The translations under genes and the position numbers were made by a program. 14,377 bases of DNA from Elusimicrobia bacterium CG06_land_8_20_14_3_00_38_11. GTDB lineage: Bacteria; Elusimicrobiota; UBA8919. Shown here in pieces: positions 12,934 through 14,377 of this stretch (within the stretch, counting starts at the first letter, position 1; every line of letters begins with the position of its first letter). A model generated the notes under the pieces. The model made no database searches. It saw nothing but the letters and a program-made list of their open reading frames with translations, and was not told the DNA's origin. The DNA lies in contig PEVQ01000205.1 in the NCBI GenBank assembly GCA_002780205.1, positions 827 to 15,203 on the forward strand, read 5' to 3'.

Positions 12934-14295
12934 ATGGAAAAAACTGAAATATCAAAAATTGCGGATACGATAAAAGGACATTTGTCCGGAAATAAAAAAA
13001 TACTTATAACGGGCGTTTCGATTGATTCCCGCACAACCAAAAAGGGAGATATTTTTTTTGCAATAAAAGGTGAAAATTTAGACGGGCACGATTTTGTAAA
13101 AGATGCCGTTTTCAACGGTGCCGCCGGAATTGTTGTCCAAAGTCCAAAGTCCAAAGTCCGATGTCCAGTAATTGTTATTAAGGATACAGTAAAAGGGTTG
13201 CAAGATTTAGCAAAATATTACAGGAATAAATTTAATGTAAAAGTGATAGGTATAACCGGTTCAAACGGCAAGACGACCACAAAAGATATTTTGAGAGCCG
13301 TATTGTCGCAAAAAACTCCGGTTTTATCAACTCAGGGAAATTTTAATAATCACATAGGACTTCCTTTGACACTTTTTCAGTTGGAAAAAAAACACAGATA
13401 TTGTGTTCTTGAAATGGGGACAAATCATAAAGGAGAAATCGCCTGTCTTTGCAAAATATCTTCGCCGTCCGTAGGCATTGTTACGAATATAGGGACGGCG
13501 CACATATGTAATTTCGGTTCGTTAAAAAACATATTGAAAGAAAAGACGGAACTTTTTAATTCACTAGGTTCTAACGGTATAGCCGTGATGAATAACGATG
13601 ATGAATTCATAACTTCTTTTGCCCAAAATTTAAAGTGCAAAAAAATAACATTCGGTATGAAAAATAAGGCCGATGTTACGGCTTGTGATATTTCACTTAA
13701 ATCTGAAAGTACAACTTTTTCACTTCAATACCCGCCAGAGAAAAGAAAAGAAAAAATTGTATTGCCTGTCGCAGGATTGTTTAATGTCTATAATGCGCTC
13801 GCTGCGGCAAGCGCCGCGGTAACACTTGGTTATTCTTTTAATGAAATTGCTGCCGGCATTCGAAATTTTGTTCCGCCTGTCTGCAGAATGGAGACGATAA
13901 ATCTGAAAAACGGAATTGTTATCGTGAATGATTCCTATAATGCAAATCCTACATCAATGCGCCTGGCGATTGAAAATTTTGCAAAAATCTTTTATAATAA
14001 CAGAAAAATACTTGTTTTAGGAGATATGCTTGAATTAGGAGAAATGGAAATAGCCGAGCATAAAAAAATCGGCGAGTTTATAAAAACAAATAACTATGCT
14101 GACAATGTCTTAACCGTCGGTGATTTGGCGAAAAATATAACGGCTCAATCAGGCGGTGTCTGGTTTGAAAATAAAAATAAACTTTCTCAATATCTTAAAA
14201 AAAATCTCAAATACGGAGATGCTGTTTTTTTTAAAGCTTCACGAAAAATTGCATTAGAAGATGTTGTTAATTCGCTAATGACCAATACTTACTAA
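12934..14295 (+). CDS. murF: MurF, UDP-MurNAc-tripeptide:D-alanyl-D-alanine ligase
   Basis: A 453-residue cytoplasmic Mur ligase that joins D-Ala-D-Ala to UDP-MurNAc-tripeptide, completing the pentapeptide precursor. Features: SIDSRTTKKGDIFFAIKGENLDGH-type N-terminal domain (29-52), ATP loop G109-S-N-G-K-T-T-T116, GNFNNHIGLPLTL (135-147), EMGTNHKGEI (160-169), NIGTAH (185-190), GLFNVYNALAAASAA (281-295), NDSYNANPTS (332-341) and GDMLELGE (363-370). The length is usual. Residues 67-79 (VVQSPKSKVRCPV) are encoded by a heptamer repeat, at a variable loop of the N-terminal domain. The next dcw genes, probably mraY onwards, would lie beyond the window. Confidence 0.96.
   Translation: MEKTEISKIADTIKGHLSGNKKILITGVSIDSRTTKKGDIFFAIKGENLDGHDFVKDAVFNGAAGIVVQSPKSKVRCPVIVIKDTVKGLQDLAKYYRNKFNVKVIGITGSNGKTTTKDILRAVLSQKTPVLSTQGNFNNHIGLPLTLFQLEKKHRYCVLEMGTNHKGEIACLCKISSPSVGIVTNIGTAHICNFGSLKNILKEKTELFNSLGSNGIAVMNNDDEFITSFAQNLKCKKITFGMKNKADVTACDISLKSESTTFSLQYPPEKRKEKIVLPVAGLFNVYNALAAASAAVTLGYSFNEIAAGIRNFVPPVCRMETINLKNGIVIVNDSYNANPTSMRLAIENFAKIFYNNRKILVLGDMLELGEMEIAEHKKIGEFIKTNNYADNVLTVGDLAKNITAQSGGVWFENKNKLSQYLKKNLKYGDAVFFKASRKIALEDVVNSLMTNTY
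13135..13159 (+). repeat. GTCCAAA heptamer tandem array inside murF
   Basis: Three full GTCCAAA units and a fourth GTCC, followed by a diverged GATGTCCA, encode QSPKSKVRCP between two core strands of MurF. The frame is kept. Confidence 0.75.
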
Positions 14296-14328
14296 GGGGA
14301 GCATAAAATACTTTACATGAAAAGGATG

Positions 14329-14377
14329 TCATTCTGAGCCGAAGGCGAAGAATCTCGATGTTAAAATGCGAGACCCT
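14329..14377. repeat. GTCATTCTGAG...GAATCTCG dispersed repeat (cut by the window edge)
   Basis: The TGTCATTCTGAGCC and GGCGAAGAATCTCG words, then CGAGACCCT, form the left part of a palindromic repeat. It resembles the elements at 4053-4125 and 4410-4450. No gene is visible from 14296 to the window end. Confidence 0.65.

Overview
The window is AT-rich and every gene lies on the + strand. It carries an outer-membrane/surface protein block, a short RNA-processing block and the first part of a division and cell wall (dcw) cluster. Outer-membrane beta-barrels, a LysM peptidoglycan anchor, a FlgD/T9SS-like C-terminal domain and a MurE with the DNPR motif point to a diderm bacterium with meso-diaminopimelate peptidoglycan. 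Many intergenic regions hold simple-word palindromic repeats, and Shine-Dalgarno sites are mostly weak. This resembles uncultivated lineages of the Elusimicrobiota/Omnitrophota kind, but the phylum cannot be fixed from this window.

Layout. 1-3184: the end of a fibronectin-III surface protein, a small beta-barrel and a PorV/PorQ-like barrel fused to a coiled coil and LysM. 3324-4364: a histidine-kinase-like ATPase that seems to lack its phosphoacceptor histidine and carries an in-frame palindromic element. 4502-5557: a TPR, transmembrane, beta-propeller protein. A near-consensus sigma70 promoter (5611-5639) then reads through a decayed tRNA-Val-like relic into a coiled-coil/C4 zinc-ribbon gene (5750-6454). 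Next come an RNase HI-family gene (6553-6969) and the class A RNase P RNA, rnpB (6961-7444), whose first helix overlaps the RNase H stop codon.

The dcw cluster starts at a perfect-consensus promoter (7572-7600) followed by 10-nt direct repeats that look like a MraZ operator. It runs mraZ, rsmH, ftsL, ftsI, murE, murF and continues beyond the right edge. ftsL/ftsI and ftsI/murE overlap by 4 nt, whereas mraZ-rsmH, rsmH-ftsL and murE-murF are separated by repeat-filled spacers. The products would autoregulate the operon (MraZ), methylate 16S rRNA (RsmH), build the septal synthase (FtsL, FtsI) and make the UDP-MurNAc-pentapeptide precursor (MurE, MurF).

The most unusual theme is the reach of the repeat families into functional sequence. 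One forms the P9 arm of RNase P RNA, one sits in frame inside the kinase ATPase domain, and a heptamer array lies inside murF. Others supply the start codon or first residues of two envelope proteins and FtsL, and the last residues of the kinase.
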